A DNA stretch of 64,000 bases from Elusimicrobiales bacterium (GCA_024681855.1 JAILAB010000058.1:1-64000), one strand, 5' to 3'. Counted from the stretch's first letter, positions 34,428 to 44,432 are shown. Translations and numbers: made by a program. Notes: generated from the letters alone by a model not told the origin.

Positions 34428-37400
34428 ATGGCTGTTGAATTTGTCCATCTTCATAATCATACCGAATATTCCATGCTTGACGGCATGCTTCGCATTCTTG
34501 ACCTGAAAGGAAAGAAGCCTTCTGATTTCCTTAAAAGACTGGGCGAAAGAAAAGTGCCGGCCATGGCTATAACAGATCATGGCAATATGTATGGCGCTAT
34601 GGAATTTTATTTCAACTGCCAGAAGGTCGGAGTGAAGCCAATAATCGGCTGCGAAGTGTATCAGGCACCGGGCGGCAGGGACAGGCATGACAAAAGCACG
34701 AAAGCTGGCGAAAACCGCCATCTCACCGTTCTGGCTAAGGACAATAAGGGTTATCGGAATCTGATGCATCTTGTTTCAGATGCTTTTACGGAAGGCACTC
34801 ACTATAAGCCCAGAATAGATTTCGGCACTCTGGAAAAATATCATGAGGGCCTTATATGTCTTTCAGGCTGCCTTGCCGGAGAAATATCTCAGCTATGTCT
34901 TGCCGGAAACATAGACCAGGCTGTGCAATATGCCGGCAGATATTCCGAAATACTTGGAAAAGGCAATTTTTATATTGAGATAATGGATCATAATATTCCC
35001 GATGAGAGCCGGGCCAGGGCAGGTTTGCTGGAAGTTTCTCGCCGCACAGGCTTGCCGCTTGTTGCCACAAATGACTGCCATTATGAAAAAGAAGGGGATT
35101 GGGAGCTTCAGGACGTGAGCATATGCATAGGAACAAAGCGTAAGCTGAATGATCCTGACAGAATGAGGGCTTTCCGCGAACTCTATTTCAAAAGCCCGGA
35201 GCAGATGGCGGCTCTTTTCAAAGATGTGCCAGAAGCTATAAAGAACACAATAGTAATTGCGGAACAGTGCAATGTAAGCATAGAAACAGGAAAGCTTCAT
35301 TTGCCCGAATTTCCGATACCGGAAAAATACCATACGCCGGAATGCGGCGATGAGGGGGACTATTACTATCTTCGCGATTTATGTGAGGAGGGGCTTAAAA
35401 AGAAACTTCCTAATGCCGATAAAAAATATCATGACCGCCTGGAATTTGAGCTTAGCGTAATAAGAAAAATGGGTTTTTCAAGCTATTTTCTTATAGTGCG
35501 GGACTTCATAGCTCATGCCAGGTCAAAAGGCATAGCGGTAGGCCCCGGAAGAGGCTCTGGCGCAGGGGCCCTGGTCGCATACACTCTGGACATAACCAGG
35601 GTTGACCCTCTGCCTTTTTCACTGCTGTTTGAAAGATTTCTGAATCCTGGACGCAAGAGCATGCCCGACCTTGACATAGACTTTGATGAAGAAAGGAGAG
35701 AAGAGGTTATTGACTATGTGCGACAGAAATACGGCAAGGATCATGTGGCCCGTATAATAACTTATGGCACAATGGCAGCCAAGAATGCCATAAAAGACGT
35801 GGGCAGGGCGATGGACATTCCTCTTACGGAAATAAATGCCATTACAAAACTGATACCAGATAAGACCCATCTGTATGAAACAATAGCCCCGATAGATCCC
35901 GGCAGAAAAGATAATACGGGCGTGCCTGAACTGATTGAGAAAACCAGAGATCCTAAAATAAAGAAGCTTTTTGAATATGCCATGGGGCTTGAGGGGCTTC
36001 CAAGGCAGGAGGGCATACATGCCTGCGGCGTTATCGTTTCCCCGGAGGAAATACTTAATTATGCTCCGCTTTCAAACCGCAATAATAAAAATGCCGTAAC
36101 CACGCAGTATGACGGCCCGATGCTTGGCGATACGCTCGGCCTGCTGAAAGTGGACTTTTTGGGACTGCGCACGCTTAATGTGATAGAAATGGCTTGCGAT
36201 TTCATAAGGAAAAACGGCAAGCCGGATTTTGACATTTATGACATTCCTCTTGACGATAAGAAGACTTATGACATGATGAGCGAGGGGAAAACAGTTGGAG
36301 TGTTCCAGCTTGAAAGTTCCGGCATGCGCGAGCTGGTGCGCCGCCTGCATCCTAATGTGTTTTCGGACATTTCAGCGCTTGTGGCGCTTTACCGGCCAGG
36401 ACCGCTGCAGTCAGGATTTACGGATCAGTTCGTTGAATGCAAAAACGGAGCGGAAGTAAAATATGACCATCCTCTTATGGAGCCTGTTCTGAAAGACACC
36501 TATGGCACAATGGTGTATCAGGAGCAGGTCATGGAAATTTCCAAGCGCATGGCAAATTTCACGCCTAGCGAAGCTGATGACCTGCGCAAGGCCATGGGCA
36601 AGAAAAAACTGGAAGTGATGGAGAAAATGAAAGGGAAGTTCATAGAGCAGTCCCATAAATTCCATGACGTGCCGGAAAAGCTTTCAGCAAGCATTTTTGA
36701 CAAAATGGCTGCCTTTGCCGGATATGGCTTTAATAAATCCCATTCAGTGGCATACGCTTTAGTATCATATCAGACGGCATGGCTTAGGGCAAATTATCCC
36801 ACCGAGTTTTTTGCCGGACTTATGAGCTCTGAAATAGGCAATAGCCCGATGGGCTCTGCGGAAAAGGAAAATAAGATTGTAACTTACATAGGCGAATGCC
36901 AGGATTTGGGCATAGAAGTGAGAGGCCCTGATATAAACCATTCTTTCCATAAGTTCGCCATAGAAAGAGAACTTGATAAAGACGGGCAGCCCAAGGCCAG
37001 CATAAGGATTTCCCTTGCCGCCATACGCAATGTGGGCGAGGGCATGGCGGAAGAGATAGTGAAAGAAAGGGAGAAGAACGGCCCGTTCAAGTCCTTTGAG
37101 GAATTTACTATGCGCGTAGATTCTAAACAGCTAAATAAGCGCTGTCTTGAAGCTCTTTCCAAGGCTGGAGCTTTTGACTGTCTTTATGAAGCCCCGACTG
37201 TGTCTGGCAGGAGAGGCAAGGCTGTTCAGGCGGTAATGGATTTTTGCGAGGGTTCAGGAAAGAAGAACTTTGACCCTAATCAGTCCATGCTTTTCGGCAT
37301 GCCGGAAGAGGAAGAAAATACAATGGCTTATACGGAGACCATGATGCTTAAAGATGAATATGAGTTTTTAGGCATGTATCTTTCCGGCCATCCGCTTAAC

Positions 37401-37988
37401 AGCTACCGCCGCCACATGTCAATGCTTACAGACATCAGCGTAGAATCGGTAAATGCCGGGGAACATAAGGAAAAGAGCATAGTAAGGCTTGCCGGAATGA
37501 TAACGCAGCTTAAACTGTTAAAAACAAAGAAGACAGGCGAGACCATGGCCAAATTTACTCTGGAGGATTTAACAGGCAGCATAAATGTATGCATATTCCC
37601 AAAAAAATACCAGATGTTCGGGCATGTCCTTGCAAATAACAGCCTTGTAGTGATTACAGGCCGCGTGCAGATTTCCGATTTCGGGGATACTGAGCATTAT
37701 GAGCTTCAGGCTGAAGAAGCATACGGTCTTTTTGAAGCGCTTAATCATTGGGGAAGAAGCCTTGTTATAAACCTTTCTTCTAAAATACTTGAGGACAAAA
37801 ATGATCTTTCAGGCATAAAAAAACTTATTGATAAGGAAAGCGGCCTCTGTCCTGTTTGTTTTTCCGCTTCTGCTGCTGGAAAAAGGTATTTCATAGAAAC
37901 AGACGGAAGGGTTTCAATAAGCGATAGTCTGTTGAAAAATGTTTCTGGAATAGCCGGTAACAATTCTTGGAAAATTGATGCGGCATAA
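34428..37988 (+). CDS. dnaE: DNA polymerase III alpha subunit
   Basis: 1186-residue replicative polymerase. N-terminal PHP domain (VHLHNHTEYSMLDG, ITDHGNMYGAMEFY, NDCHY): its metal ligands look intact. The palm has GPGRGSGAGALVAY and the catalytic aspartates in PDLDIDFD (Asp414, Asp416); fingers and helix-hairpin-helix regions follow (YGFNKSHSVAYA, GAFD), then an OB domain near 1015-1090 (VRLAGMITQLKLLKTKKTGETMAKFTLEDLTG). Length is right for DnaE1. AGGAG is six bases before the ATG. Single-gene unit after the rubredoxin terminator. No other replisome gene is adjacent; holB lies 26 kb away. Confidence 0.98.
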   Translation: MAVEFVHLHNHTEYSMLDGMLRILDLKGKKPSDFLKRLGERKVPAMAITDHGNMYGAMEFYFNCQKVGVKPIIGCEVYQAPGGRDRHDKSTKAGENRHLTVLAKDNKGYRNLMHLVSDAFTEGTHYKPRIDFGTLEKYHEGLICLSGCLAGEISQLCLAGNIDQAVQYAGRYSEILGKGNFYIEIMDHNIPDESRARAGLLEVSRRTGLPLVATNDCHYEKEGDWELQDVSICIGTKRKLNDPDRMRAFRELYFKSPEQMAALFKDVPEAIKNTIVIAEQCNVSIETGKLHLPEFPIPEKYHTPECGDEGDYYYLRDLCEEGLKKKLPNADKKYHDRLEFELSVIRKMGFSSYFLIVRDFIAHARSKGIAVGPGRGSGAGALVAYTLDITRVDPLPFSLLFERFLNPGRKSMPDLDIDFDEERREEVIDYVRQKYGKDHVARIITYGTMAAKNAIKDVGRAMDIPLTEINAITKLIPDKTHLYETIAPIDPGRKDNTGVPELIEKTRDPKIKKLFEYAMGLEGLPRQEGIHACGVIVSPEEILNYAPLSNRNNKNAVTTQYDGPMLGDTLGLLKVDFLGLRTLNVIEMACDFIRKNGKPDFDIYDIPLDDKKTYDMMSEGKTVGVFQLESSGMRELVRRLHPNVFSDISALVALYRPGPLQSGFTDQFVECKNGAEVKYDHPLMEPVLKDTYGTMVYQEQVMEISKRMANFTPSEADDLRKAMGKKKLEVMEKMKGKFIEQSHKFHDVPEKLSASIFDKMAAFAGYGFNKSHSVAYALVSYQTAWLRANYPTEFFAGLMSSEIGNSPMGSAEKENKIVTYIGECQDLGIEVRGPDINHSFHKFAIERELDKDGQPKASIRISLAAIRNVGEGMAEEIVKEREKNGPFKSFEEFTMRVDSKQLNKRCLEALSKAGAFDCLYEAPTVSGRRGKAVQAVMDFCEGSGKKNFDPNQSMLFGMPEEEENTMAYTETMMLKDEYEFLGMYLSGHPLNSYRRHMSMLTDISVESVNAGEHKEKSIVRLAGMITQLKLLKTKKTGETMAKFTLEDLTGSINVCIFPKKYQMFGHVLANNSLVVITGRVQISDFGDTEHYELQAEEAYGLFEALNHWGRSLVINLSSKILEDKNDLSGIKKLIDKESGLCPVCFSASAAGKRYFIETDGRVSISDSLLKNVSGIAGNNSWKIDAA

Positions 37989-38057
37989 AACGGCTAAAAA
38001 TACTTATATTTAATATTTATCTAATCTTTGATAAAATATTATAATTGGAGCGTTAGT

Positions 38058-38789
38058 ATGAAAAAACTGTTTTTTTTCTTTTGTTTTTTTCTCATAGCAT
38101 GCCCTGTTTATGCGGAAGATGATTCCGTAGTTGTATCTGATATAAATCAGATTGACATTCCTACGGCATCTGCTTTTGACAAATATGCCTTCCGTTTTGG
38201 CAGCCGCCTTTATTCCGGCGGCGGAGCACAGGTAAACCTTGGTTTTGGCATACATGACAGGCTGAGCCTTGGCACTTCATTTCTGATAGACGGACTCATA
38301 GGCAATGACACGCATATAAGAATGCGCGTGCCTGAAATAGATGTGAAATTCCGTTTTTGGGACGGGGGCCGTTATATTCCTGCTTTTGCCCTCGGTTATA
38401 ATGGGCAGGGTTATTTCTATGACAGCGATCTGAAAGAATATCAGGAAGACGAGAAAGGGCTGTATCTTGTTGGAACATCGGAGCTTCTTCCTGCTTTCTT
38501 TGCTAACTTCGGCGTTAATATGTTTGATTTTGACACAAACAAGGTTTATGGATTCATTGGTTTTAACTACACTCTTGAAGAAGTTGTAACAATAATGGCT
38601 GAATACGACAATCTGTTCCATCATGTCACAAGCCAGGAAAGGTTTAACGCCGGCTTGCGTTTCCATATAACGCCTGAATTTTCTGTTGATGTCGCTGTGC
38701 GTGACATTAACTGCTCAGGCCATTATAAAAACGGGGCGGAAAGACATCCTGAGAGAATAGTGCAGCTTAGCTATGATGCTAAGTTCTAA
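38058..38789 (+). CDS. Outer-membrane beta-barrel protein (YjbH-like)
   Basis: 243 residues. The signal peptide (MKKLFFFFCFFLIACPVYAED) is followed by an all-beta sequence of alternating hydrophobic residues (RLSLGTSFLIDG, VPEIDVKFRFWDGG, YIPAFALGYNGQGYF, KVYGFIGFNYTLEEVVTIMAEYDN), ending in YDAKF with a C-terminal Phe, as outer-membrane barrels do. It resembles the YjbH-like group linked to polysaccharide export or envelope function, at low confidence. GGAG precedes the ATG at 38058. It begins a plus-strand run of envelope genes that continues to dapA. Confidence 0.72.
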   Translation: MKKLFFFFCFFLIACPVYAEDDSVVVSDINQIDIPTASAFDKYAFRFGSRLYSGGGAQVNLGFGIHDRLSLGTSFLIDGLIGNDTHIRMRVPEIDVKFRFWDGGRYIPAFALGYNGQGYFYDSDLKEYQEDEKGLYLVGTSELLPAFFANFGVNMFDFDTNKVYGFIGFNYTLEEVVTIMAEYDNLFHHVTSQERFNAGLRFHITPEFSVDVAVRDINCSGHYKNGAERHPERIVQLSYDAKF

Positions 38790-38812
38790 ATAAAAATTTT
38801 CGGAGAATAAAA

Positions 38813-39364
38813 ATGTCAGACAATGAAACAAAAAAGAAGGCGCCATTTCAGCGCAAGCAAATATTCGTGAAGAAAGGCATGCAGTTTCGTTACATAGCTA
38901 CGATATTATTAAGCGCGCTGTTTGCTTTTGGCATGACAATACATGAGGTTATATGGGCGGCAGAACAGCTGGCAGTAAAAAATCCGGCTGTTAAAGATAT
39001 AATGGCTGAGCTTAAAGCGCTTATACCTATTTTTTCATTCAAGGCTTGCCTGTTTATTGGCATTATTCTTATTTTTGCCATAGTTGTGTCTCATCAGCAG
39101 GCCGGGCCGATATATAAGTTTGAGAAAAGCCTTGGCAATATTAAAGACGGAGACCTTACTTACCGCGTTTATTTGCGCAAGGGCGATCAGCTTACGGAAA
39201 TGCAGAGAGAATTTAATGAAATGGCTTCCTCCTTGCAGAAAGTGATAACTGCATATGAAAATTTCCGCTCTTATGCTGCAGGCTCAAGCGATGCTCGCGT
39301 TAAGGAACAGGCAATCGCAACTGGAGATAATATAAAGAGAATAATGCCTGGCATTAAAATTTAG
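38813..39364 (+). CDS. HAMP-domain membrane protein without output domain
   Basis: 183 residues. A basic N-terminus (KKKAPFQRKQIFVKKG) precedes two membrane helices (about residues 27-45 and 70-95) flanking a 25-residue external loop too short for a normal sensor domain. A HAMP domain follows (QQAGPIYKFEKSLGNIKDGDLTYRVYLRKGDQLTEMQREFNEMASSLQ, residues about 97-150). The chain then ends in about 30 helical residues with no kinase, cyclase or chemotaxis module. HAMP domains relay motion across the membrane; here the receiving partner must be another protein. It sits between a beta-barrel gene and a TolC gene. Confidence 0.8.
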   Translation: MSDNETKKKAPFQRKQIFVKKGMQFRYIATILLSALFAFGMTIHEVIWAAEQLAVKNPAVKDIMAELKALIPIFSFKACLFIGIILIFAIVVSHQQAGPIYKFEKSLGNIKDGDLTYRVYLRKGDQLTEMQREFNEMASSLQKVITAYENFRSYAAGSSDARVKEQAIATGDNIKRIMPGIKI

Positions 39365-39407
39365 CATGCGTGTTGGCCTAATATCAGCAGATTCCTATTT
39401 AAGCTGC

Positions 39408-40703
39408 ATGAAAAAAATATTCTTTTTTTTATGTTTGGTTTTGGTTTTCCCAGAATTTTTATATTCTGAAGATACTCCTGCTGATTCAATCACTCTGAAG
39501 CAGGCTATAGAAATTGCTGTAAGGAACAGTCCTGAAGTATTATCAGCTGAGCAGGAGGTCAAACTTGCCAAGCAGCGCGTGCGTGATGCAAAATTTCAGT
39601 TTGGCCCGCAAATAATGCTTTCCGGCACTGCATCCCGCTTTAACATAGATGAGCCTATGACATCCGGCATGGAGCTTGGGGACAGGTTTTTTCTTCCAGA
39701 ATATGCTAATGAGCGTTATTTTACAATAAGAAGCCAGGTTCTTCTGCCTCTTTATGTCGGCGGAAGAAATGTTAATAATCTTAAGCTTGCCAAGGTGGCA
39801 TATAATAGGGCAAAAGTAGCGCATAGCTCATTGCGCTCTGCAAAAGCATTTGCTGTAAAAAAGGCATATTTTAAGCTGCAGTATGTCAGGCAGCTGCTTG
39901 AATTAACTGAAAAGACTGTTTCGGAGATTAAATCTTCTTTTGAAGGCAAAAAAATTTCTTTGGAAGACAATTATGAAGCCGGCTTGCGCTCTTCACTTAT
40001 GGAAGAAAAAAAGAGAGAGCTGGCAATGAAGGAGGAAAATGCCTTAACAGAATTTCTTGCCCTAATAAGCCGTGATCCGTTTTTTTCTTTTAAGCTGGCG
40101 GATGCGTTTGAAATAATACCGGTAAATGACTCTTTGCAGCAGTGCATTGTTGCTGCAACGGAATATAGGGCTGAGCTGCAAAATGAAATTTTTCAGGCTC
40201 AGATAGACCAGATAGCCGTGAATATGTCAATTCTGCGCAATTATCCCACAATAATGCTTGGTGCAGTTTATGATATAAATTCAAATCATTTTTCGGATTT
40301 AGCCGACAGAGAGACTTATAGCAGAAACTGGCTCACAATGATTTCAGTCAGACTGCCAATCAGCATTAATTCCTGGTCCACGGTTTCCCAAAGCCGCATG
40401 CAGCAGCGCCAAGGTGAGCTGAAAAGGGTAGAAATACGGGATGCCATACGCATGGAAATAACAGGCGCGTATCGGGAAGCCTTGTTTTGGGAGAATGAGA
40501 ACTCTATCTTGACTGCTGAACTGGAAAAGGCAGAAAAACTGCATTCTGAAATATCAGCAAAGTCTGACAACCCCGTATCTGCAGCCAGATATTCAGGCCT
40601 CCTGTATGATATGCGGAGCAATGTGCTTAAATCCATTTATTCCCAGCTTGAGGCGAGGGCCAGGCTGGAATGGGCCAGAGGCCTTGATTTTGCGGACAGA
40701 TGA
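39408..40703 (+). CDS. TolC-family outer-membrane efflux protein
   Basis: 431 residues from the chosen ATG, which opens a signal peptide (MKKIFFFLCLVLVFPEFLYSED). Two outer-membrane efflux protein repeats follow: ITLKQAIEIAVRNSPEVLSAEQEVKLAKQRVRDAKFQFGPQIMLSG in the first and the region around AQIDQIAVNMSILRNYPTIMLGAVYDIN in the second, with long alpha-helical hairpins between. TolC trimers form the outer-membrane duct of efflux pumps and type I secretion. No inner-membrane transporter or adaptor gene is adjacent, so its pump partner must be elsewhere or the channel serves the local envelope genes. An earlier ATG at 39366 would put 14 residues before the signal. Confidence 0.85.
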   Translation: MKKIFFFLCLVLVFPEFLYSEDTPADSITLKQAIEIAVRNSPEVLSAEQEVKLAKQRVRDAKFQFGPQIMLSGTASRFNIDEPMTSGMELGDRFFLPEYANERYFTIRSQVLLPLYVGGRNVNNLKLAKVAYNRAKVAHSSLRSAKAFAVKKAYFKLQYVRQLLELTEKTVSEIKSSFEGKKISLEDNYEAGLRSSLMEEKKRELAMKEENALTEFLALISRDPFFSFKLADAFEIIPVNDSLQQCIVAATEYRAELQNEIFQAQIDQIAVNMSILRNYPTIMLGAVYDINSNHFSDLADRETYSRNWLTMISVRLPISINSWSTVSQSRMQQRQGELKRVEIRDAIRMEITGAYREALFWENENSILTAELEKAEKLHSEISAKSDNPVSAARYSGLLYDMRSNVLKSIYSQLEARARLEWARGLDFADR

Positions 40704-40722
40704 GCTATTTAGGCTTTATGCA

Positions 40723-41715
40723 ATGAAGACAATTACAGTGAAATCAATGTCTTTTTTTCTCGCAATTGCTCTTATTGTTTTTACCATTCCGCAATCATGG
40801 GCATCTGGCCAGTCCCCAGTCAATGGCAGTCAGGCAGGCGATGATGAGCTTCTTACTGAGCTTTTGTGGCCTGGAATAAGCAATGCTCCGGTCGGAAAAA
40901 GGCCTTCCGTAGGCGTTGCTCTTGCTGGCGGCGGAGCTAGGGCATTTACGCATACAGGTTTTATTCAGGCCATGCAATATGCATCTTTTCCCATTGACTA
41001 TGTTGCTGGAACGTCAATGGGCTCCATAATAGGCGCATATTATTCGGCAGGTAAGCCTATAGATGGTTTGTGGCAGCTTGGAGGAAAGCTCGTAAAACTT
41101 GGCATAAAAAAAGATTTCTTAAATGTAAAGCTGCTTCCGCTGGTCTTTAAAAATAAAATGATGCCTGCCAATAATATAAAGCGCATTATAGGCGAGATGT
41201 TCGGCAGCCTTAACATAGAAGATCTTGATAAGCCCTTTGCCTGTGTAGCCGTAGATGTGCGCACTGGAGAAAAAATAGTATTTCGCAGCGGCCCCGTGGC
41301 CATTGCTGTGCGGGCAAGCGCCAATTTCCCTGGTTTTTTTGAGCCTCTGCAATATAATCAGCGCTATCTGATAGACGGAGGCGTAGTGGAAAATATTCCT
41401 GTTGATGTTGTAAGGGCCATGGGAGCAAACTGGATAATAGCCAGCGTTGACAATGTGATTTCTGATTCCATGCCTGAAAATGTCCTCTCCGTGCTTATGC
41501 AGGTAATAGATGTGCGCGGCAGGATGCTTGCCGAAGAATCTGTAAAAAAAGCTGATTTTGTAGTGGATCCACCAGTAGGCGGCATTTCCACAATAGCATT
41601 TGAAAAGTCAATAGAAGCTGCAGAGGCAGGACTTTTGCAGACAATGAAAGATATGCCGGCTATGAAAAGGGCATATATATTAAAAGCTATAAAAATGAGA
41701 ACGGAGGCGGAATGA
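40723..41715 (+). CDS. Secreted patatin-like phospholipase
   Basis: 330 residues. A signal peptide (FFLAIALIVFTIPQSWASG) is followed directly by a patatin domain: oxyanion loop GGGAR (69-73), nucleophile GTSMG (Ser98) and DGG with the partner Asp218. These form the Ser-Asp dyad of lipid acyl hydrolases. The last 60 residues are helical. Exported bacterial patatins (PlpD, RssA-like) act on membrane lipids; this one has no visible barrel or POTRA domain. It starts 19 bp after the TolC stop and the next gene overlaps it by four bases (ATGA), so TolC, patatin and TPR are one unit. Role may be lipid turnover in the outer membrane. Confidence 0.85.
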   Translation: MKTITVKSMSFFLAIALIVFTIPQSWASGQSPVNGSQAGDDELLTELLWPGISNAPVGKRPSVGVALAGGGARAFTHTGFIQAMQYASFPIDYVAGTSMGSIIGAYYSAGKPIDGLWQLGGKLVKLGIKKDFLNVKLLPLVFKNKMMPANNIKRIIGEMFGSLNIEDLDKPFACVAVDVRTGEKIVFRSGPVAIAVRASANFPGFFEPLQYNQRYLIDGGVVENIPVDVVRAMGANWIIASVDNVISDSMPENVLSVLMQVIDVRGRMLAEESVKKADFVVDPPVGGISTIAFEKSIEAAEAGLLQTMKDMPAMKRAYILKAIKMRTEAE

Positions 41716-42710
41716 AAATAAACATATCCTCTGGCTCATTTAAAATGGCGTTCTTCTTGTTTTTATCTTCACTTGCTGTATGCCCAGCTTCGGCATGGTT
41801 TTTTTTTCAGCCTAAGAATAAGGCCGCTGAGAGCATTCTCAAGGATATGGAAAAAGCCTATGATAAAGGAAACTGTCTCCTTGTGCATGAGCTTTATGAA
41901 AAAATATTTGCCGAAAATCCATCTGCGGAAATTAGAGAAAAAGTTTATAATTATGTTGGAATATGTTATGAGAAAAGCGGTCCTGCGGATAAGGCCATAA
42001 GTATTTATAAGCTGGCATCTGGCCTTTATCCTAAAAATGCTTTTTTTTCTTATAGGCTTGCGCTAATATATAATGAAACCGGTTTTTATGATAAAGCCTT
42101 GCCCCTTTTTAAAACAGCTATAAAAAAACATTTTAATGAAGTTGGCGCTCTTGTTGGAGCTGCCAGGGCCAGCGAAAAGCTTGGAAAACTTGGAGAAGCG
42201 GCTAAATATTATGAGGAAGCTCTTTCAAACTCTGAAGATGAAGATATATCTGTTATTAAAGAGTTTGCATCATGCCTGATCAAATCTGCCCGTTTTGAAG
42301 AAGCCCGGGCTGTTATAGAGAAAGGATATGCCATTAAGCCTGAAGCAGACTGGCCTGCGCTTATAGCTAAAACTTTTGCCGCTGAAGGCCGTTTTGATGA
42401 TGCTTCTGCAGCCATGGCTTCTGCCATTGGTTATGATCCTAAAAGAGAATATCGTATTTCAAAAGGCTTTTACGATTACTGGGCCGGGAATAAAGAGGCT
42501 GCTGAATCTGCAGCGGATGATTTGCTTGCGGCAGATGGCAAGGATTTCCTTGCGGCATTTTTAAAGGGACTGTTGCTGTATTCTTCGGATAAAAAATCTG
42601 AAGCAGATAAGTATTTCCGCCTTGCGGCTTGCGGAGGAAATTTTGTTTCTGAAGCTGCAAGAAAAATGTCTTCGGCTGAACTGCCGGATGCTAAGGAGCT
42701 GTGCAAATGA
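41712..42710 (+). CDS. Periplasmic TPR protein
   Basis: 332 residues. Signal peptide at residues 1-29 (FLFLSSLAVCPASA). The remainder is a solenoid of about seven TPR pairs (AISIYKLASGLYPKNAFFSYRLALIYNETGFYDKALPLFKTA; AAKYYEEALSNSEDEDISV). No enzymatic domain. It overlaps the patatin gene by four bases at its start and dapF by four bases at its end, so it is translationally coupled on both sides. Probable adaptor for an envelope process. Confidence 0.8.
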   Translation: MKINISSGSFKMAFFLFLSSLAVCPASAWFFFQPKNKAAESILKDMEKAYDKGNCLLVHELYEKIFAENPSAEIREKVYNYVGICYEKSGPADKAISIYKLASGLYPKNAFFSYRLALIYNETGFYDKALPLFKTAIKKHFNEVGALVGAARASEKLGKLGEAAKYYEEALSNSEDEDISVIKEFASCLIKSARFEEARAVIEKGYAIKPEADWPALIAKTFAAEGRFDDASAAMASAIGYDPKREYRISKGFYDYWAGNKEAAESAADDLLAADGKDFLAAFLKGLLLYSSDKKSEADKYFRLAACGGNFVSEAARKMSSAELPDAKELCK

Positions 42711-43573
42711 AGTTTTGGAAAATGTCAGGAGCAGGCAATGATTTTGTTCTTATAGAAGATAAGAGCTTTTCTTATAAATATCTTTCAGGCCTTGCCGTTA
42801 AATTATGCCGCCGCCGCATTTCCATAGGAGCAGACGGACTTCTTGCCGTTAGCCGGCTTGATAATGGCAATGTTCGCATGCGTTATTTCAATTCAGACGG
42901 CACGGAGGCTTTCTGCGGCAATGGATCAAGATGTTCTCTTTTGTGGGCTTATGCAAAGGGGCTTTGCGGCCGCAAGGTTTCTTTAGAAGCTCTTCCAGGC
43001 ATTCTAAATGCTGAAATCATTTCTGATAAAGAAGTAAAAATGGCAATGCCTGATGTAAAAAGCCCAGAAATGTTAAACCTGAACCTTCTTTCCGGCATAA
43101 AAAAGGATATTATATTTATGGATACCGGCGTTCCGCACTGCGTTGTGATTCTGCCGGAATGGCAGCTGGATTCATTTGACATAGCCTCAGAGGGCCGCGC
43201 CTTGCGTTATAATAAGATTTTTCCACAAGGCGCTAATGTGGATTTTATTTCAATATCCAAGCCTGATGACAGCGTAGCGCTTGTGAAGGTCAGAACATAT
43301 GAAAGGGGCGTTGAGGCTGAAACTCTGGCCTGCGGAACAGGCATAACAGCTTCGGCTATTGCCGCAGCATTGTCTGCAAAGCTTCCTTCCCCTGTTTCAT
43401 TGCGCAGCCTTAGCGGCGAGAATTTTAAAGTGTGGTTTGAAATTAGCAATGGGCCTGAATATGAAGCAAGGCTTGAAAAAGACAGCCGGAAAAACTCTCT
43501 TTTCCCTGATGCAAAAAATATTTTCATTCAGGGCCCGGCTGAAATAACTTTTACAGGAGAAATAAATGTTTAA
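42707..43573 (+). CDS. dapF: Diaminopimelate epimerase
   Basis: 288 residues. Converts LL- to meso-diaminopimelate for peptidoglycan and lysine. Two pseudo-symmetric halves each bring one catalytic cysteine: CGNGSRC (Cys70) and ETLACGTGITA (Cys209). KMSGAGNDFV at the N-terminus and RRISIGADGLL are typical. The ATG at 42707 overlaps the TPR stop as ATGA; the frame also contains an ATG two codons earlier. It overlaps dapA by eight bases. Confidence 0.97.
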   Translation: MKFWKMSGAGNDFVLIEDKSFSYKYLSGLAVKLCRRRISIGADGLLAVSRLDNGNVRMRYFNSDGTEAFCGNGSRCSLLWAYAKGLCGRKVSLEALPGILNAEIISDKEVKMAMPDVKSPEMLNLNLLSGIKKDIIFMDTGVPHCVVILPEWQLDSFDIASEGRALRYNKIFPQGANVDFISISKPDDSVALVKVRTYERGVEAETLACGTGITASAIAAALSAKLPSPVSLRSLSGENFKVWFEISNGPEYEARLEKDSRKNSLFPDAKNIFIQGPAEITFTGEINV

Positions 43574-44432
43574 TCTTTCAGGATGTTTTACCGCTCTCAT
43601 AACGCCGTTCAAAAATGGCGGCATTGATTTTCCTTCATTAAGAAGGCTTGTGCGCTTTCAGATAGAAAATGGCGTTTCAGGCATTGTGCCATGCGGTTCC
43701 ACAGGCGAAGCCTCATCTCTTTCTGCCGATGAGCATATTGCTGTAATCAAGACCGTAATTGAAGAGGCTGGGGGAAAAATTCAGGTGCTTGCCGGCGCAG
43801 GGTCTAATTGCACGGCTGCTGCTGTTGAGCTTGTCCGGAAAACAGCAGCTCTAAAGCCTGATGCTATTTTATCTGTTGCTCCATGCTATAATAAGCCCAC
43901 ACAGGAAGGGCTTAAAGCGCATTTTAAGGCCATAGCCGAGGCAGCATGCATGCCAGTGGTTCTTTATAATATCCCAGGCAGAACGGGAGTTAATATGAGC
44001 CCTGATACCATATCCATGCTTGCAAGGGAATGCTCAAACATAATAGGCATAAAAGAGGCTAGCGGCAGCCTGGACCAGGTTAGCGAAATAAAGAGAAATG
44101 CACCGGAAAAATTTTCTATTATAAGCGGCGATGACAGCCTGACTCTGCCAATGATGTCCATAGGGGCTTCCGGAGTGATTTCTGTAGTTTCAAATATCTA
44201 TCCTAAGGAAACAGCGGAAATGTGCCGTCTTGCCGCTATGGGAAATTTTACGGAAGCGTCAAAAATACATTATAAGCTTTTCCCTATTATAAAGGCTCTC
44301 TTCTGTGAGACGAACCCCATTCCGATAAAATATGCTGCAAGCCTGAAAGGCTTTTGCCAGCCGGATATGCGCCTTCCGCTTCTTCCTTTTTCAGAGGAAA
44401 AAAGAGAAAAGCTGTCCAAACTTCTCTTCTGA
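43566..44432 (+). CDS. dapA: 4-hydroxy-tetrahydrodipicolinate synthase
   Basis: 288-residue TIM-barrel lyase that condenses pyruvate with aspartate semialdehyde, first step of the DAP branch. Motifs: TALITPFKNGGIDF, PCGSTGEASSLS, YNKPTQEGLKAHF, LYNIPGRTGVNM and IGIKEASGS with the Schiff-base Lys163. Length is normal. It overlaps dapF by eight bases and is the end of the run that starts near 38058. No strong terminator follows. Confidence 0.97.
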   Translation: MFNLSGCFTALITPFKNGGIDFPSLRRLVRFQIENGVSGIVPCGSTGEASSLSADEHIAVIKTVIEEAGGKIQVLAGAGSNCTAAAVELVRKTAALKPDAILSVAPCYNKPTQEGLKAHFKAIAEAACMPVVLYNIPGRTGVNMSPDTISMLARECSNIIGIKEASGSLDQVSEIKRNAPEKFSIISGDDSLTLPMMSIGASGVISVVSNIYPKETAEMCRLAAMGNFTEASKIHYKLFPIIKALFCETNPIPIKYAASLKGFCQPDMRLPLLPFSEEKREKLSKLLF

